Made by a program: the position numbers and the translations under genes. From contig CAZLQL010000003.1 of NCBI GenBank assembly GCA_964561875.1, positions 12,587 to 76,586 of the forward strand: a stretch of DNA of 64,000 nt, written 5' to 3'. This stretch comes from CAIOGI01 sp964561875 (GTDB lineage: Bacteria > Patescibacteriota > Minisyncoccia > Phycocordibacterales > PALSA-1337). The notes under the pieces were generated by a model. That model was not told the DNA's origin. It was given only the letters and a program-made list of their open reading frames with translations, and made no database searches. Of this stretch, positions 45,260 to 54,336 are shown in pieces; positions within the stretch are counted from its first letter, which is position 1, and the number at the start of each line of letters is the position of its first letter.

Positions 45260-47692
45260 ATGAATCCAACAACAAAGAGTGCATTATTAGAAAAGATAGA
45301 ATCATTGGCGATATATGCGGGCGTACTTCTAGCAATAGTAGGTTTTATACCAACAAATATAATACCTTTTGATACTGCAAAGACTGTATTTATCGCTGGA
45401 TCAGTATTACTAGCTATATTTGCTTGCATTGTAAAATCAATCAAAAGTAATTCATTTACTATACCTACTGGTCCTATAGCTTATACAAGCTATTTGATCA
45501 TACTGTCTGCAATAGCTTCATCGATACTTAGTAAAAATTTTGTAAAATCATTCTTTGGACAAGGATTTGAAATGTATACTGGTAGTTTCCTCATCATAAT
45601 GGTTCTTGGAATGATATTTTCCATAAGATTTTTCGACAATCAAGATAAAAAAGTATTCAATGTATTTGCCATAATATCTCTAGCATATATATTTGTATTT
45701 CTTTATCAGATAATGAAGGTATTTGGCGGAGACACATTCTTTACTATGGGTGTATTCAATAGTGCTACATCAAGTATTGTTGGAAAATGGTATGACTTCT
45801 CTATTTTTTCTCTTGTAGCATCACTTCTATCTATATTTGCTATAAAGTTCTTACCAATAAAAGGTAAGGTTAGAATAGGGTTTTTCATTCTATTTGTAAT
45901 ATCTTTAATATCTCTTCTTATAACAAATTTCTCAATATCTTGGTGTGTGCTATCTATCGTAAGTTTACTACTTGGAATATATGAATTTACTTCAAATAAA
46001 GTTAAATCAGATGGTAGTTCACAAACAGTAAAATTAAAGAGATACTCATTATTTACAATAGTAATATTTGTAGTATCTGTTCTAGGATATTGGCAACATG
46101 ATTTTATAGGTAAGACAGTTTATAAAGTATTTAAGTTAAACAATATAGAGTTAGTTTTGCCATGGCAGTACACTCTAGATGTTGCCACGGGAACAATTAA
46201 AGAGTCACCTTTATTTGGTTCTGGTCCGAATAGATTCTCATATGAATTTCTAAAATATAAACCAAACACAATAAACAATACTCCTTTCTGGTCAGTAGAA
46301 TTTGTAAATGGGGTTGGTGTACTACCTACTTTATTTATAAATCTAGGTTTAGTTGGTAGTATTTTGTGGATAGTTTTCTTGGTTCTATTTGTGAGATTGG
46401 GTATATTAACATTAAAAAATAAAAATGAAGGATTTAAGAAATATACTATAGTATCTTCATTCTTTATATCGTTGTCTCTTTGGATGGTTATGTTTGCATA
46501 CAATCCATCACATGCATTATATTTCCTAACTTTCGTATTTACAGGTATATTCTTTTCAACAGCATTAAATTCAAATCTGATTAGATTAAAAGAATACAAT
46601 CTAGGTAAGCAGTCATTCATAAGCAAAGTAATGTGGTTGGTGCCATTTGTTGGAGTATTAGCTGTAGTTGTGTGGGGTCTAATATATGTAAAAAAAGTTA
46701 TAGCAATTACTTATTTCCAAATGGGTATTAAAGAAATATCTACCGGTAAATCAGTAGATAATGCTGAAAAGTATTTTACATCATCAAACAAATGGGATAC
46801 TTACGATGTTTATTATCAAGCTCTTTCTGAAGTATCAATATTGAAAATAAATAACTTTACTCAAGAGTTTAATGCAAAGCAGGTTAAGCCTACAGAAAAG
46901 GAAGTGGGTGCTGTATCAACAATGATAAATAATGGAATAGATAATTCTAAGAAAGCTATAGAGTTTGATACAACAAATTATTACAATTATACTTCTTTAG
47001 CTAGAGTTGCTGATGTTGCTTCTTCACTAAAGGTTGCAAATGCTTATGAAAATTCAAGAGGAGGATATATTGAAGCATTAAAATACAATCCAGCTAACCC
47101 AGCTATATACCTTTCATTAGCAAAATTGGATGCAGTAAATGGAAAGATAGATGAAGCAAAACAAAATATCCAAAGATCACTTATTTTGAAACAGGATTAT
47201 ACAGACGCAGTGTTCTTATTGTCTCAGATTCAGACTCAAAATGGAGAAATAGCAAATGCAATAGAATCTACAAAGGTTGCAACACAGATTGAACCATCAA
47301 ACTCAGTATTATTCTTCCAACTTGGAATATTGTATTACAATAATAAAGACTATAAGAATGCTTCAGAAGCTCTAAATAAAGCAGTATCATTGAATGGTCA
47401 GTATGCAAATGCTAGATATTTCCTTGGTCTAGCTTACGCAAGGTTGAATGATGATAAAAATGCCATAACTCAGTTTGAAGAGTTGGTAAAAACAAATCCT
47501 GATAACCAAGAAGTAGCACTTATTCTATCGAATCTAAAACTCGGTAAGTCACCATTTAGTGATGCAAAACCACCTATAGATAGTAAACCAGAGAAGAGAA
47601 GTAAACTTCCTGTTGTAGAGAAGTCAAATGCATCATCTGGGACAAATAGTGGAACAGGCTCAAATACAACAAAAGCAAAATCTGCAAACTAG
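45260..47692 (+). CDS. O-antigen ligase/polymerase-like protein with C-terminal TPR domain
   Basis: 810 residues from the ATG at 45260 (MNPTTKSALLEKIESLAIYAG); an upstream in-frame ATG at 45101 lies inside rnpB and is rejected. About a dozen hydrophobic helices run to residue 500, with the Wzy_C loop FGSGPNRFSYEFLKYKPN. TPR repeats follow, for example NPAIYLSLAKLDAVNGKIDEAKQNIQRSL, then a Ser/Thr/Gly-rich C-terminus. Paralogue of the 31616 protein, but with a longer TPR part. A TATAAT lies about 35 bases upstream. It may act on a second glycan or on the same one. Confidence 0.83.
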   Translation: MNPTTKSALLEKIESLAIYAGVLLAIVGFIPTNIIPFDTAKTVFIAGSVLLAIFACIVKSIKSNSFTIPTGPIAYTSYLIILSAIASSILSKNFVKSFFGQGFEMYTGSFLIIMVLGMIFSIRFFDNQDKKVFNVFAIISLAYIFVFLYQIMKVFGGDTFFTMGVFNSATSSIVGKWYDFSIFSLVASLLSIFAIKFLPIKGKVRIGFFILFVISLISLLITNFSISWCVLSIVSLLLGIYEFTSNKVKSDGSSQTVKLKRYSLFTIVIFVVSVLGYWQHDFIGKTVYKVFKLNNIELVLPWQYTLDVATGTIKESPLFGSGPNRFSYEFLKYKPNTINNTPFWSVEFVNGVGVLPTLFINLGLVGSILWIVFLVLFVRLGILTLKNKNEGFKKYTIVSSFFISLSLWMVMFAYNPSHALYFLTFVFTGIFFSTALNSNLIRLKEYNLGKQSFISKVMWLVPFVGVLAVVVWGLIYVKKVIAITYFQMGIKEISTGKSVDNAEKYFTSSNKWDTYDVYYQALSEVSILKINNFTQEFNAKQVKPTEKEVGAVSTMINNGIDNSKKAIEFDTTNYYNYTSLARVADVASSLKVANAYENSRGGYIEALKYNPANPAIYLSLAKLDAVNGKIDEAKQNIQRSLILKQDYTDAVFLLSQIQTQNGEIANAIESTKVATQIEPSNSVLFFQLGILYYNNKDYKNASEALNKAVSLNGQYANARYFLGLAYARLNDDKNAITQFEELVKTNPDNQEVALILSNLKLGKSPFSDAKPPIDSKPEKRSKLPVVEKSNASSGTNSGTGSNTTKAKSAN

Positions 47693-47698
47693 TAGTGT

Positions 47699-49378
47699 AT
47701 GGTAAAAAAGATATTTAGTTTCTTAAGTAAAGAAGTTTCTGATTTGCATGAAGCTGCATATCTTTTGGCTTTTTTTACTTTTGCTTCTCAAATCTTAGCT
47801 ATCGTTAGAGATAAATTACTAGCATATCACTTCGGTGCTGGCATTGAACTAGATATATATTATGCAGCATTTAGAATACCTGATCTTATATTTGTTTCGA
47901 TCGGTTCTATAGTGTCAGTATCAGTTCTATTACCATTTATAACTGAAGCCTATGCAGAAGGTAAGGAAAAAGGAAGAAAGTTTACTGACAGTATCTTTTC
48001 AGTATTCTTTTTTTCTCTAATTATAACTAGCATAATAGTTATTATATTCACAAATCCCTTATTAAAAATTCTTTTACCAGGATTAAAGGATAGTGTTAGA
48101 TTTGATGATTTGGTAGCAATGACCAGAATATTACTTTTATCACCAATTTTTCTTGGTATATCGAACTTTATATCAAACATTACACAAATGCATAAACGAT
48201 TCTTAGTTTATGCACTTAGTCCTATTATGTACAATATGGGAATAATATTTGGAATATTATTTCTTTTCCCAAAGTTTGGTTTGTACGGTTTATCATTCGG
48301 TGTAATCATAGGAGCATTTGTGCATATGTTTATACAACTACCATTTATTCTCGGAAGAGGTATTTCACCTAGATTAACAATAAATATAGATTGGCAACAA
48401 GTTAAAAAGGTGTTGCTGGTATCACTACCTAGAACTTTAGCTTTATCATCTAGTCAGCTTACTTCATTCTTTTTGATATCACTTGCTTCACTTATGAGTG
48501 GAGGTGCAATATCAATATTTAATCTAGCCTTAAACCTTCAGTCTGTACCGCTAGCAATTGTAGGGGTTAGTTATTCTTCTGCAATATTTCCTGCATTATC
48601 AAAATACTTTGTTGATGGAGAGAAAGATAAATTCATATCAAAAGTTATAGAATCAGGAAGACATATTATATTCTGGTCTGTACCAATCACAATACTTTTT
48701 ATTGTTTTAAGAGCACAGATAGTCAGAACAATATTTGGTGCAGGAAACTTTGACTGGTCAGACACTAGGTTGACTGCAGCTGCACTTGCTCTATTTGTTA
48801 TATCAGTTTCAGCACAAAGCTTAATACTATTATTTATGAGGGCTTGTTATGCTAGAGGCAAGACTAGAATGCCTCTACTTGTAAATGTATTTTCTTCTTT
48901 GGTAATTGTTATTCTCGCATATTTCTTGAGTCATATATTCAAATCAGTCCCAGTTTTTGCATATTTTATAGAAGATATGTTCAAAGTGAGTGGCGAGATC
49001 GGTACTATCATATTAGTATTACCACTTTCATATACTATAGGAAATATCATAAATCTTGTAATTTATTGGTATATTTATGAAAAAGATTATCCAGGTCTAT
49101 CGAGATCTATACTCCCATCTTTCTATCAGATTTTTGCAGGATCTGTGATTATGGGGTATGTTACATTTATATCCCTAAGGTTCTTTAATGTCTATTTTCC
49201 ATTAACAAAGGTCTGGGGAGTGTTTTTACAGGGCTTTTGTGCTGGTATAGTCGGTATATTGTCACTTATAATCATTTTGCGTATATTGAACAATAAGGAG
49301 TTAAAGGAGGTTTGGGAAACCCTACATCATAAGATATGGAAAGCAAAAGTTGTTATTCCAGAACAAGATAGTCTGTAG
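47699..49378 (+). CDS. murJ: lipid II flippase MurJ
   Basis: 559 residues with about 14 hydrophobic helices. The N-terminal FFTFASQILAIVRDKLLAYHFGAGIELDIYYAAFRIPDLIFV is the MurJ signature, and ISNITQMHKRFLVYALSPIMYN and ARGKTRMPLLVNV follow the family order. It moves lipid II to the outer face for peptidoglycan synthesis. It starts 6 bases after the ligase/TPR gene and precedes lepA by 14 bases. Confidence 0.94.
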   Translation: MVKKIFSFLSKEVSDLHEAAYLLAFFTFASQILAIVRDKLLAYHFGAGIELDIYYAAFRIPDLIFVSIGSIVSVSVLLPFITEAYAEGKEKGRKFTDSIFSVFFFSLIITSIIVIIFTNPLLKILLPGLKDSVRFDDLVAMTRILLLSPIFLGISNFISNITQMHKRFLVYALSPIMYNMGIIFGILFLFPKFGLYGLSFGVIIGAFVHMFIQLPFILGRGISPRLTINIDWQQVKKVLLVSLPRTLALSSSQLTSFFLISLASLMSGGAISIFNLALNLQSVPLAIVGVSYSSAIFPALSKYFVDGEKDKFISKVIESGRHIIFWSVPITILFIVLRAQIVRTIFGAGNFDWSDTRLTAAALALFVISVSAQSLILLFMRACYARGKTRMPLLVNVFSSLVIVILAYFLSHIFKSVPVFAYFIEDMFKVSGEIGTIILVLPLSYTIGNIINLVIYWYIYEKDYPGLSRSILPSFYQIFAGSVIMGYVTFISLRFFNVYFPLTKVWGVFLQGFCAGIVGILSLIIILRILNNKELKEVWETLHHKIWKAKVVIPEQDSL

Positions 49379-49392
49379 GATTGTGTGTATTT

Positions 49393-51186
49393 ATGAATAA
49401 TAAAACTAATATAAATTTAATAAGAAACTTTTCAATTATTGCCCATATAGATCATGGTAAGTCTACTCTTGCTGATAGAATGCTAGAACTTACAGGGACA
49501 ATAGAGAAGAGAAAGATGCAAGAACAAGTACTAGATAGTATGGAACTTGAACGTGAAAGAGGTATTACTATCAAGATGCAACCAGTAAGGATGAAATTCG
49601 GCGAATATATTTTAAATCTTATAGACACTCCAGGACATATAGATTTTTCTTATGAAGTTTCAAGAGCACTAAAAGCTGTAGAAGGATCTATACTTCTGGT
49701 AGATGCAACACAAGGCGTTCAGGCTCAAACACTTACTACATTGAATATGGCGATAGAGTCAGGTCTAGTGATCATACCTGTAGTATCAAAAATCGATTCT
49801 CCTTTAGCTAGAATAGATGATGTTGTAAAAGAAGTTTGTGAATTACTTAAGTGTGATGAAAGTGAAATATTAAAGGTTTCTGGAAAAACAGGAGAGGGAG
49901 TTACAAACTTACTTTCAGAAATTGTAAAAAGAGTACCACCACCAAAACCTATAAATGATAGTAATAATTTTAAATCACTAGTTTTTGATTTTCAGTATTC
50001 AAACCATAAAGGAGTAATAGTTTATGTGAGAGTGATGAATGGTAGTGTAAGTCGTCATGACAATCTATTATTCAAGGTAAGCAAAGAGAAATTTCAATCA
50101 CTCGAAGTTGGAATATTCTCGCCGGATGATATACCTACAGAGTCATTATCTGCAGGAGAAATAGGATATATAGTAACTGGTATAAAGGAGCCTGGAATAG
50201 CATCAGTGGGAGATACTGTATCTTCAGCAAATGATACAGATACACCTTTGCCAGGTTATATGAGCCCTAGACCAGTAGTTTGGGCTTCTATATACCCAGA
50301 GAGTCAGGATGACTTCAATTCCTTAAGACAAGCCCTAGGTAGACTTAGACTATCTGATTCGTCTTTTACTTATGAAGAAGAATCTTCAGGTACTTTGGGT
50401 AGAGGATTTAGATCAGGATTTTTGGGAATGTTACATCTAGAAATAATCACAGAAAGATTGAGAAGAGAATTTAACCTTCAACTTGTAGTAACAATACCAA
50501 GTATCACATACAATGTTGAATTGAAAAATAATAAAACTGTAACTGTATATTCACCTACATTTTTTCCTGAGGATAATGAAATAAAAAGAGTCTTAGAACC
50601 TCTTGTAAATATGAAAATCATATGTCCACCACAATATCTCGGTGCTATTATGCAATCTGTATTTGCACATGAAGGGGAAGTTTCCTCTACAGAAAACTTC
50701 GGTGAGAATAGAACATCACTCACACTTGTAATGCCTCTTAGAGAATTGATGAGGAATTTCTTTGATGAAATAAAGAGTATATCATCAGGTTTTGCTTCCA
50801 TATCATATGAAATTGGAGAATATAGAGAAGCTAATGTTGCTAGGATGGATATATTGGTAGCAGATGAAATAGTCCCAGCATTTTCGAGAGTTGTATCTAG
50901 ATTAAGATTGGAAGAAGAAGCAAAAGCTTCTGTTGAGAAATTGCATAAGATCTTACCAAGACAGATGTTTACCATGAAGATTCAAGCAAAGTCTTTGGGT
51001 AGAATAATATCATCAGAAACATTGTCAGGAATGAAAAAGGACGTGACTCAACATATGTATGGTGGTGATAGAACAAGAAAGATGAAACTATGGGAAAAAC
51101 AAAAAGAAGGAAAAAAGAAAATGAAAGAAATAGGTAAGGTAAATATTCCACAAGATGTGTTTATAAAAATGATGAGAGCAGATTAA
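49393..51186 (+). CDS. lepA: elongation factor 4 (LepA)
   Basis: 597 residues from the ATG at 49393 (MNNKTNINLIRNFSIIAHID); the TTG at 49381 is rejected. The GTPase has HIDHGKSTLADRML (G1), ERERGITIKM (G2), LIDTPGHIDF (G3) and a G4 motif reading SKID (near residue 135), where most GTPases have NKxD. Domain II, the elongation-factor G-like domains and the LepA C-terminal domain with MYGGDRTRKMKLWEKQKEGKKKMK are complete. It binds stalled ribosomes. The Asn-to-Ser change in G4 is the one oddity. Confidence 0.96.
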   Translation: MNNKTNINLIRNFSIIAHIDHGKSTLADRMLELTGTIEKRKMQEQVLDSMELERERGITIKMQPVRMKFGEYILNLIDTPGHIDFSYEVSRALKAVEGSILLVDATQGVQAQTLTTLNMAIESGLVIIPVVSKIDSPLARIDDVVKEVCELLKCDESEILKVSGKTGEGVTNLLSEIVKRVPPPKPINDSNNFKSLVFDFQYSNHKGVIVYVRVMNGSVSRHDNLLFKVSKEKFQSLEVGIFSPDDIPTESLSAGEIGYIVTGIKEPGIASVGDTVSSANDTDTPLPGYMSPRPVVWASIYPESQDDFNSLRQALGRLRLSDSSFTYEEESSGTLGRGFRSGFLGMLHLEIITERLRREFNLQLVVTIPSITYNVELKNNKTVTVYSPTFFPEDNEIKRVLEPLVNMKIICPPQYLGAIMQSVFAHEGEVSSTENFGENRTSLTLVMPLRELMRNFFDEIKSISSGFASISYEIGEYREANVARMDILVADEIVPAFSRVVSRLRLEEEAKASVEKLHKILPRQMFTMKIQAKSLGRIISSETLSGMKKDVTQHMYGGDRTRKMKLWEKQKEGKKKMKEIGKVNIPQDVFIKMMRAD

Positions 51187-51187
51187 T

Positions 51188-51215
51188 ATAAGAGATTATA
51201 TCATCTCTCTTATTA
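51188..51215 (+). terminator. weak intrinsic terminator after lepA
   Basis: AGAGAT-TATATC-ATCTCT hairpin followed by CTTATT, AT-rich and with a broken T-run. Confidence 0.45.
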
Positions 51216-51364
51216 AATAAGATTTTGTATATTGTGCAAATGTTTATACAAGTGCAGAAAGGCTGAATGCCACCATGCTAAGTGTAACCAAAATAGCTAC
51301 AACTATCATGATATATCTAAGGTATTTCTGTGATTTTTCGTGGAATAACATATGTAAATAGTAG

Positions 51365-51370
51365 TATACT
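51365..51370 (+). promoter_or_regulatory. -10 box of the FtsB-like gene
   Basis: TATACT with a predicted start near 51377, 13 bases before the ATG at 51390; this supports that start over the earlier frame opening at 51330. Confidence 0.5.
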
Positions 51371-51389
51371 ATATGATGATTATATTTCA

Positions 51390-51782
51390 ATGATTGAATA
51401 TCAAAAGAAAAAGAAAATAGGAAATTTCATGTATTCACCAATATCTCTTTTGGTGCTGTTCATTATATTTATAATAATCCTCAGGTCTGTTTTTAATGTT
51501 TATTCAAAAGAGAAAATAAGTAAACTAAATTTAGAAAAAGAAAAGATTGAGTATGAGAAGATGAATTCAAGAAAAGATAATTTATTAAATTCTATAGATT
51601 ATTTAAAAACTGATGATGGTATAGAATCAGAAATAAGAAATAAATTTAGACTTGTAAAAGAAGGTGAGTCTGTAACAGTTATTGTAAACGATAATTCCAT
51701 GTCTAGTATAAGTATTGGTACAAGTACAAAAGTTCAATCAAAAAGCCTTTTAAGTAGTATATTTGAATGGTTTTCAAAATAA
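51390..51782 (+). CDS. FtsB/DivIC-like septum formation initiator
   Basis: 130 residues from the ATG at 51390. A short basic N-terminus, one transmembrane helix (about 16-36), a coiled coil (about 40-75, KEKISKLNLEKEKIEYEK) and then GIESEIRNKFRLVKEGE, the signature of FtsB/DivIC proteins. The Ser/Thr-rich tail is extracytoplasmic. It would bridge FtsL and FtsQ in the division complex. The region between lepA and this gene (51216-51389) holds no other feature that I can identify. Confidence 0.88.
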   Translation: MIEYQKKKKIGNFMYSPISLLVLFIIFIIILRSVFNVYSKEKISKLNLEKEKIEYEKMNSRKDNLLNSIDYLKTDDGIESEIRNKFRLVKEGESVTVIVNDNSMSSISIGTSTKVQSKSLLSSIFEWFSK

Positions 51783-51831
51783 AATTTTCTATTGTGCTAT
51801 AATAATCAGACTTAAAATTTAATTTAAATAT

Positions 51832-52068
51832 ATGAAAGATATAAAAATATATTCAACACCCACATGTCATTTTTGTAAGCTAGCAAAAGAATTTATGCAA
51901 GCACACGGTATCAAGTATACAGAATACAATGTCGCTACAGATCTAGAGAAAAGAAAAGAAATGGTTGAAAAGTCAGGACAAATGGGTGTTCCAGTTATAG
52001 ATATAGATGGGGAAGTTACAGTTGGTTTTGATGAACAAGAATTTGCAAAAGCTGTTGGTGTAAACTAG
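51832..52068 (+). CDS. glutaredoxin-like thiol oxidoreductase
   Basis: 78 residues, full thioredoxin-fold glutaredoxin: YSTPTCHFCKLAKEFM holds the CxxC active site (residues 12-15), GQMGVPVIDIDG the cis-proline loop, and VGFDEQEFAKAVG the C-terminal helix. It is a candidate electron donor for the ribonucleotide reductase (43699), though not adjacent. A TATAAT about 30 bases upstream suggests its own promoter. Confidence 0.92.
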   Translation: MKDIKIYSTPTCHFCKLAKEFMQAHGIKYTEYNVATDLEKRKEMVEKSGQMGVPVIDIDGEVTVGFDEQEFAKAVGVN

Positions 52069-52076
52069 TAATATAA

Positions 52077-52736
52077 ATAACTTCAAACTATTTATTAAAC
52101 ACAAAGCAGATAAATGAAATAATTAGCCTAAGAAAAAAAGGTTACTCTTTAACTGAAATTAGACGAATTACAAATAGATCAGTTGGTACAATATTGAAAT
52201 ATATAAGAAATATAAAAATCAGTAAAAAGTATAAGGATATACTTAGATCAAAACAAGGTGGTAGTAGATTGAAGTCAATAAAAGAATGGGATATAGCAAG
52301 AAAAAAAGCTGATTTATTGGTTGGTAATATGTCGATAAGTAATATTATAATGTTGACGGTAGGTCTGTATTGGGGTGAGGGTACAAAAAGTCAATTTAAT
52401 CTTATAAATGGTGATCCGTATTTAATAAAAATATTTATTAGAGGTTTATATTTAATTGGAGTTCCTAAAAATAGAATTAAATTTAGCCTTAGAATATATC
52501 AAGGTATGGATGAAAACTTATTAAAAGATTTCTGGCAAAACTTTTTAGAAATTAAAAAAGAGCAATTTAGAAATTCGGAGTTTATATATGGAAATACTAA
52601 TAATAAATTAAGGTATGGAATGTGTAGAGTTACTATCATTAAACCAGCAGAGTATTTCAAACTTCTGATGAGTGTGATACATTCTATTAAACAGATAAGT
52701 CATCATAGTTCAATGGATAGAACGAGGGACTCCTAA
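52077..52736 (+). pseudogene. HTH plus LAGLIDADG-like protein without a normal start, running into tRNA-Arg
   Basis: An open frame from 52077 (after TAA) to TAA at 52734-52736. The first part encodes a helix-turn-helix, NEIISLRKKGYSLTEIRRITNRSVGTILKYI, but no ATG or GTG precedes it; the only candidate is a TTG at 52194, after the helix-turn-helix. The rest has LTVGLYWGEGTKSQF, NLINGDPYLIKIFIRGLYLIGV and VTIIKPAEYFKLL, the shape of the LAGLIDADG-like proteins common in Parcubacteria. The last 12 codons and the stop are supplied by the tRNA-Arg gene. It is either a 5'-truncated remnant or uses a non-standard start. Confidence 0.6.
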
Positions 52737-52770
52737 GCCCTAAATGCAGGTTCGATTCCTGCTGGTGACA
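52699..52770 (+). tRNA. tRNA-Arg (anticodon CCT)
   Basis: Cloverleaf: acceptor GTCATCA with TGGTGAC, D-stem GTTC/GAAC, anticodon loop CTCCTAA with CCT at 52732-52734, T-arm GCAGG/CCTGC with TTCGATT loop. Discriminator A; the CCA is not encoded. The upstream ORF ends inside it. Confidence 0.92.
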
Positions 52771-52794
52771 CTAATTTATGAGCAGTAAATATGT

Positions 52795-52800
52795 TATAAT
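52795..52800 (+). promoter_or_regulatory. leaderless promoter of the 52807 gene
   Basis: A perfect TATAAT; a start 7 bases after its end falls exactly on the ATG at 52807. Confidence 0.6.
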
Positions 52801-52806
52801 ATTTTT

Positions 52807-53094
52807 ATGACACCAGAAGAAAAAGAGCTTTTAGAAAGGACATATAAGTTAGTAGAAGAAAATAACTCGATACTAATCTCTATAAGAAGAGGTAATAGGA
52901 TAAGTACGGCAATGAGGGTTATTTATTGGCTTGTAATACTAGGTTTTTCATTCGGAGCATACTATCTCATACAACCATATTTAAATTTCTTAACAGGAAT
53001 TACAGGTATTGGTAACGATAAGGTTCAATCTATTCAGGGCATACCTGGGTCATTAAGTAGTTTTCAAAACGGCCTGCAAGATTTACTAAAATAG
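52807..53094 (+). CDS. small single-helix membrane protein
   Basis: 95 residues. A charged N-terminus (MTPEEKELLERTYKLVEENNSILISIRRGNR) that looks like a short amphipathic helix, one transmembrane helix (about 36-57) and a Gly/Ser-rich end. The product is similar in layout to small hypothetical membrane proteins of CPR genomes; function unknown. Its leaderless promoter supports the start. Confidence 0.65.
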   Translation: MTPEEKELLERTYKLVEENNSILISIRRGNRISTAMRVIYWLVILGFSFGAYYLIQPYLNFLTGITGIGNDKVQSIQGIPGSLSSFQNGLQDLLK

Positions 53095-53169
53095 GGTATT
53101 AAATAAACACTACTATATTTACTTGCTCTAATTCCTAAAAAAGTTTAGACTATTTAAATCTGTTTGAAT

Positions 53170-53255
53170 GCCAAGGTAGATGACTTGGTAGACAAGCGAG
53201 TAAAATTTAATATGCCAAGGTAGCTGTTTTGGTAGACAGCGACCAAGTAGAATAT
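53170..53255 (+). repeat. two truncated tRNA-Phe 5' halves in tandem before tRNA-Phe
   Basis: Units of 44 and 42 bp (53170-53213 and 53214-53255) directly abut the tRNA-Phe 5' end. Both begin GCCAAGGTAG, the tRNA-Phe acceptor strand and D-arm start. The second continues GCTGTTTTGGTAGACAGC, so its D-stem pairs as GCTG/CAGC instead of GCTC/GAGC; the first has CTTG-GTAGA-CAAG. Neither has an anticodon or T-arm, so they are not tRNAs. Confidence 0.8.
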
Positions 53256-53331
53256 GCCAAGGTAGCTCAGTTGGTAGAGCGCTCCCCTGAAGAGGGATAG
53301 GTCACCAGTTCGATCCTGGTCCTTGGCACCA
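53256..53331 (+). tRNA. tRNA-Phe (anticodon GAA), CCA encoded
   Basis: Acceptor GCCAAGG with CCTTGGC, D-stem GCTC/GAGC, anticodon loop CTGAAGA with GAA at 53289-53291, T-arm ACCAG/CTGGT with TTCGATC loop, discriminator A and encoded CCA. One pair of the anticodon stem (27-43) is mismatched. Confidence 0.93.
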
Positions 53332-53446
53332 ATTTTGGTGGTTCAAATATCTCATATATTTTGATTAAAATACTTGTATGCGTAGGTAATTTACTTTTAC
53401 ACATACAGTAGTATAATTACTGTGATTTATTAATATTTTAAATTTT

Positions 53447-53803
53447 ATGGATCAACAAAATCAAAATCCTGTTCCAAACCAAGTTCCACAAAGTTCTCCT
53501 TCTTCAAATGGTCATATGATAGCGGTATTCTCTTATATAGGTATACTTGTGATCATTCCTTTGTTTACTCAACATAAAGATGATCCATTTGTAAAATTTC
53601 ATATAAAACAAGGACTTGTTCTACTTATAGCTATAATTATAGGTTCAGCAATAAGTATGATTCCTATAATTGGTTGGTTATTATCACCAATAATATTTTT
53701 ATTTAACCTTATCTTAGCTATAATGGGGGTTATCAATGTTCTATCAGATAAACAAAATCAACTTCCAGTTATAGGGAAGTATGCAGATAAAATAAATATA
53801 TAG
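53447..53803 (+). CDS. DUF4870/Tic20-like membrane protein
   Basis: 118 residues. A Gln/Asn/Pro-rich N-terminal tail (first 22 residues) and three hydrophobic helices, with HKDDPFVKFHIKQGLVL between the first two. This KFHxxQ segment with following helices marks DUF4870 proteins. Function unknown. A TATAAT near 53412 lies in the 115 bases after tRNA-Phe. It shares a bidirectional terminator with the Hsp20 gene. Confidence 0.8.
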   Translation: MDQQNQNPVPNQVPQSSPSSNGHMIAVFSYIGILVIIPLFTQHKDDPFVKFHIKQGLVLLIAIIIGSAISMIPIIGWLLSPIIFLFNLILAIMGVINVLSDKQNQLPVIGKYADKINI

Positions 53804-53822
53804 TAAATAAAAAGTAAGTAAT

Positions 53823-53848
53823 AAAAAAGACGGGAGACCGTCTTTTTT
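53823..53848. terminator. bidirectional intrinsic terminator
   Basis: AAAAAAGACGG-GAGA-CCGTCTTTTTT: a perfect 11-bp stem with A- and T-runs, serving the + strand gene at 53447 and the minus-strand Hsp20 gene. Confidence 0.92.
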
Positions 53849-53853
53849 ATTTA

Positions 53854-54321
53854 TTATATTGTTCTTACTTTCAGCTTCGACTGTCTCTTTTTATCTAGTT
53901 TTGGAAGTTTTAGTATAAGTAGACCATGCTTTTCTATAGCCTCCGCTTCGTCTACATCAACTTCTGCTGGCAGGGCAATAGTTCTAGAAAATGAACCCCA
54001 ATACAATTCTCTTGAAAAATAATCCTCTTCTCTTACTGTTTTCTCTTCTTCTCTATGACCCTTTATCGTAACCATGTCGCGAGTTATAGATATATCTAGA
54101 TCTTCTGGGTGAACACCAGCTATCATAGTCTTTATAATTATCATATCTGCAGTCTGGAATACATCAACTGTAAGTTCTCCTTCTTTATCTTCCTCTTCAC
54201 TCCAGTCATCAGAAGATTGAAGACCTAGTTTTTTTGGAGATTCTTCAATCTCTTTTTCATCACCATCCAATCTTACTGATCCAGTTAATCTTTCAAAAAA
54301 CGATTTTTTTTCTTTTGCCAT
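53854..54321 (-). CDS. Hsp20/alpha-crystallin small heat-shock protein
   Basis: 155 residues. An N-terminal acidic, disordered region (about 1-45) and an alpha-crystallin domain: ELTVDVFQTADMIIIKTMIAGVHPEDLDISI, VTIKGHREEEKTV and SFSRTIALPAEVDVDEAEAIEKHGLLILKLPK, which contains the family's A-x-x-x-n-G-v-L element. It is an ATP-independent holdase for unfolding proteins. Starts 15 bases after the PrsW-like gene, so it is probably co-transcribed with it. Confidence 0.93.
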   Translation of the reverse strand: MAKEKKSFFERLTGSVRLDGDEKEIEESPKKLGLQSSDDWSEEEDKEGELTVDVFQTADMIIIKTMIAGVHPEDLDISITRDMVTIKGHREEEKTVREEDYFSRELYWGSFSRTIALPAEVDVDEAEAIEKHGLLILKLPKLDKKRQSKLKVRTI

Positions 54322-54336
54322 ATAAAATTATTAAAA

